64,000 nt of DNA from Xestospongia muta (Eukaryota; Porifera; Demospongiae; Haplosclerida; Petrosiidae). The notes under the pieces were generated by a model. It did not search any database and was not told the origin of the DNA. It worked only from the letters and a program-made list of their open reading frames with translations. Shown here piece by piece: positions 61,250 through 64,000 of the stretch (position 1 is its first letter; each line of letters starts with the position of its first letter). The stretch covers positions 3,117,214-3,181,213 of the forward strand of contig OY848924.1 in NCBI GenBank assembly GCA_963693285.1. The letters run 5' to 3'. Both the position numbers and the translations under genes were made by a program.

Positions 61250-64000
61250 TATAAAAAATAGCTATTAAAGAGGTACTGAACACTAAGTTTAAAAAAAATA
61301 AAGAACAGCACATATAATATTTGTTCTACATCTGTATTATCTCCTTCATAACCTATACCCATTTGATTAAGTAGTTCTTCAAAATTAAATTCCATGTAAC
61401 TAATTATGTACACTCATTAATATTATAATTTTAAAGTATATTAATATATACATTAGCCAGTATAGAAAGTATAGCTGGAGATATGGCAGACACATTTTGC
61501 AGTCGTTATCATAATATTGGTATAGTGATTGATATTTTCGAAGTATTCTCTTTGACAACTCTCCATACAAATTCATTGTATGCTAGTCAATGATGTTATA
61601 ATATTGTATGTGTGAAAAATAATTATAAATAACAAAGATAGCTAGATTAGAGTAATTAATCATTACACAAAATGCTTCAGGGGTAACGTTTATTGATCAC
61701 TGACATGGCTACTAAGAAGTCTTACAAGAGTCAAGACTAATGCTTTCAAACATGTATAAATTTTAATTTTAATTCAATGTATTGTATCAAAGACAATTAA
61801 CCTAAACAAACCAACTTTATAGACAAGTATTAAAATGTGAATAAAAAGAGGATTGTAATTGTAACATATGTATTTTTTCAATAGTTTCTTATAACATACT
61901 TGTTCAGAACTTTACAATGACATATCTTTCTATCCACATTTCACAATTGTACTTGTTGTTACATTATCATCAAAGCCACCACCTTAGTCGTACTTTAGTC
62001 TTGCACAACAAACCCATTTTGAGGAGATCAGAAAAGATCTGGTGACACGCAATAGAAATGTTTTGCGAGACATAGGAATTGCTAAGTGCCAATGACATCA
62101 AGATTGATATAATGCTCCACCCACTTTTTAGGGTTAATATAAAAATAGAGCTGAAGGGAATGGTGAAGCGGTTTTGTGTCTAGAAAAACAGAACTTGCCT
62201 AAAGAAAACGGACTCTATTGTGTTATTACTGCATGAAACTATTGTGTTAATACTTCAACATAACGTATGTCAGCATACTTTAATATGAAATTTATGCAAT
62301 TAGGTTCAAGGTGTAAATAAGATGAAGTAATCTTATTATGTTTATTCTTAAAATAGGAAATTATTTTGGTATATAAAATATTATAATTATATAGGATGTA
62401 CATTTTGCCTTGATAATACCATTGTCATGATACTGTGTCTAGAACAGACATAGCATAGTCAATAATCTGGCATAACAAGACTCCAATCTCCTTTTAGCAT
62501 TAAGTGGAGAGCTTGGATATATAAAGCCAGTGAAACACTAACTAACATTGAACTAGTCAGAGGAAATGGCTGGAAATGTTCAGAAAGCTTTTCGCCCATG
62601 TATATTTGAAACTTTATGATGGTTCAGTTACACAATGATCTGTGTGCTTTGGACACAATTGTTTACTGTTTGTAATTAACACATTTTCAGGTATTAAATA
62701 ACTTGCAAAATTATCACACAGTGTTTGTGTGATCAGCATAACCTATTTTTTACAGTGTAATATTAACATTAGGTAAAGTATAGCAATTTCGGTAAAGACA
62801 ATTATAGTTTATCTACATATATTGTTATTGTCAAAATTAATCATCAGAAGGTACATTAATAAAAACAAACATTATTATAAGATATACATTAACTTTGAGA
62901 AAATCATACTACTTTACAAATTTACTAAATCAAGAAAGATTGTTCCATTCATGTTAATTTGCTATTCCATAGATTGTTTTATTGTTTTGAAGCACTATTA
63001 TAACCTTTATTATATTTATTGATAAGTTAATACACTGCCTTTTTTATTGTTTTGTTGCACCTTCAATGGAATTATTATAGCTTACACTGTTACTGCAAAA
63101 ATAACTGAAATAAATAATAAGACATATTAATTTATAGCTATTTTTTCCACATTCCCAATCTTAATAAATTATTATGTCACATAAACATTTCTTCAACAGG
63201 TTGGGATCTTTGTTTAACATAAATCCAAAAGACCAAAAAAGCACACAAATAGTGAAGAATTTTGTAGTACTCGTCATAATAAGTTAAATAGGATATAAAA
63301 TGCAAATAGAAAATTGGCCAAATGTTGGCCTTTTCTCTATATAATATATGCACATTATAAATTTTCTAGGAAAACATACTACTGAAATAAGAGCTGTGAT
63401 ACAGCCTGGATAAGACGTGTATAATTATATTAAGGGTAGTGCTTCAGTTTACATAGAAAGTGAATGTTTTCTGTCTTAAATTTTAGGATTTCTGATTAGA
63501 AGTGGAAATGTATATATGTATGTTTGTATGTGTGCGTATTTGACTAGAAAAACTCAGTTAGTTGATGTTAGTTGTACAACTAAATCTTAGAGATTTATTC
63601 ATGTTATTCAATATACTTTAGTAGTAAATGCTTTATTCTATTACTTCTAGGAAACATGAAGAATAAGTGTAGTCCTTAATTTAAAAAATAGATTATTAGT
63701 TCATCAAAACTGTCTATCATATTTGTTTACTACTTCATCAAAAGTATCCTTCCAATCACATTTGGTAACAGTATAGTTGTTTTGACTACATCACAATGCA
63801 CTTTACTCTCATATACCCCGCACCCATTTCAAGAAGAAAATGATTGATAATAAGTTGGTAACACACAACAGAATGTTTGTTCAAAACATACAAAATTTTA
63901 AACATGAATAAGATTAGAGATCAATATACTGCCTGCCCTCAATATGGGATGTCTTTCAAGAATGTGATTTGAAGTTGTAAAGTTCACATTCTTGTATCTA
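61250..64000 (+). repeat. Segmental unit 3, partial, without the transposon block
   Basis: 61.25-62.31 kb matches the 5' modules of units 1 and 2. From 62.31 kb it continues not into a RecQ/retroelement block but into sequence like 2.9-3.8 kb, then 5.4-5.6 kb (at 63.3-63.5), then 42.0-42.37 kb (at 63.66-64.0), the normal upstream flank of a family gene. No gene lies inside the window here. Confidence 0.7.

Noticed and set aside
1..64000. Search for tRNA, rRNA, CRISPR arrays, bacterial operons or phage genes.
   Set aside because: None was seen. Repeats lack the spacer structure of CRISPR, and the intron-bearing genes and TATA promoters indicate a eukaryote.

Overview
The window is AT-rich eukaryotic DNA. 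Its genes have 49-58 bp GT-AG introns, TATA-box promoters, AT microsatellites, transposon remnants and large tandem and inverted duplications. An early-branching invertebrate, most plausibly a demosponge, fits best: the introns are very short, and the RecQ-like, transposase-like and reverse-transcriptase-tail remnants belong to families I associate with sponge and cnidarian genomes. The species cannot be proven from the sequence alone.

The main genes are a cluster of two-exon paralogues encoding secreted proteins of 241-268 residues. Exon 1 encodes a signal peptide, an acidic segment built of 11-residue repeats, and a short helix-like segment ending in a dibasic site. Exon 2 encodes a basic domain of about 155 residues with six invariant cysteines. 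I do not recognise the exon 2 domain. The members are a partial gene at 2-373 (+), then 7085-7949 (+), 12938-13748 (-, divergent), 15915-16767 (-), 18873-19737 (+), 43821-44629 (+) and 54305-55079 (+), plus an orphan 3' fragment at 8546-8689. Five members share a CACGTG plus TATATAAG promoter. The divergent one keeps only a TATA-like box.

Layout. 0-20 kb: gene copies and their flanks, rearranged by a large inverted duplication (about 5.8-9.3 kb against 15.3-18.06 kb), with a near-perfect 200-bp palindrome and small foldback or inverted-repeat elements. 20-34.4 kb: no genes, only noncoding cluster modules expanded as head-to-tail units of about 3.3 and 2.2 kb. 34.4 kb to the end: at least three head-to-tail segmental units starting near 34.4, 48.7 and 61.25 kb. 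Units 1 and 2 each carry a dead retroelement C-terminus (- strand), a dead RecQ-helicase / Mutator-like transposase block (+ strand), and one intact secreted-protein gene. Unit 3 lacks the transposon block as far as the window runs and predicts another gene copy just beyond the right edge.

Unit 2 also holds a 917-bp element with terminal inverted repeats of about 153 bp and a 9-bp target duplication. The matching uninterrupted site in unit 1 proves the insertion. It is of Mutator (MULE) type, the same class as the transposase remnant a few kb away. The most noteworthy signals are (i) the unrecognised, charge-balanced, repeat-variable secreted family and (ii) the ubiquitin-like / zinc-binding / RecQ / Mutator-type block found in both duplicated units.
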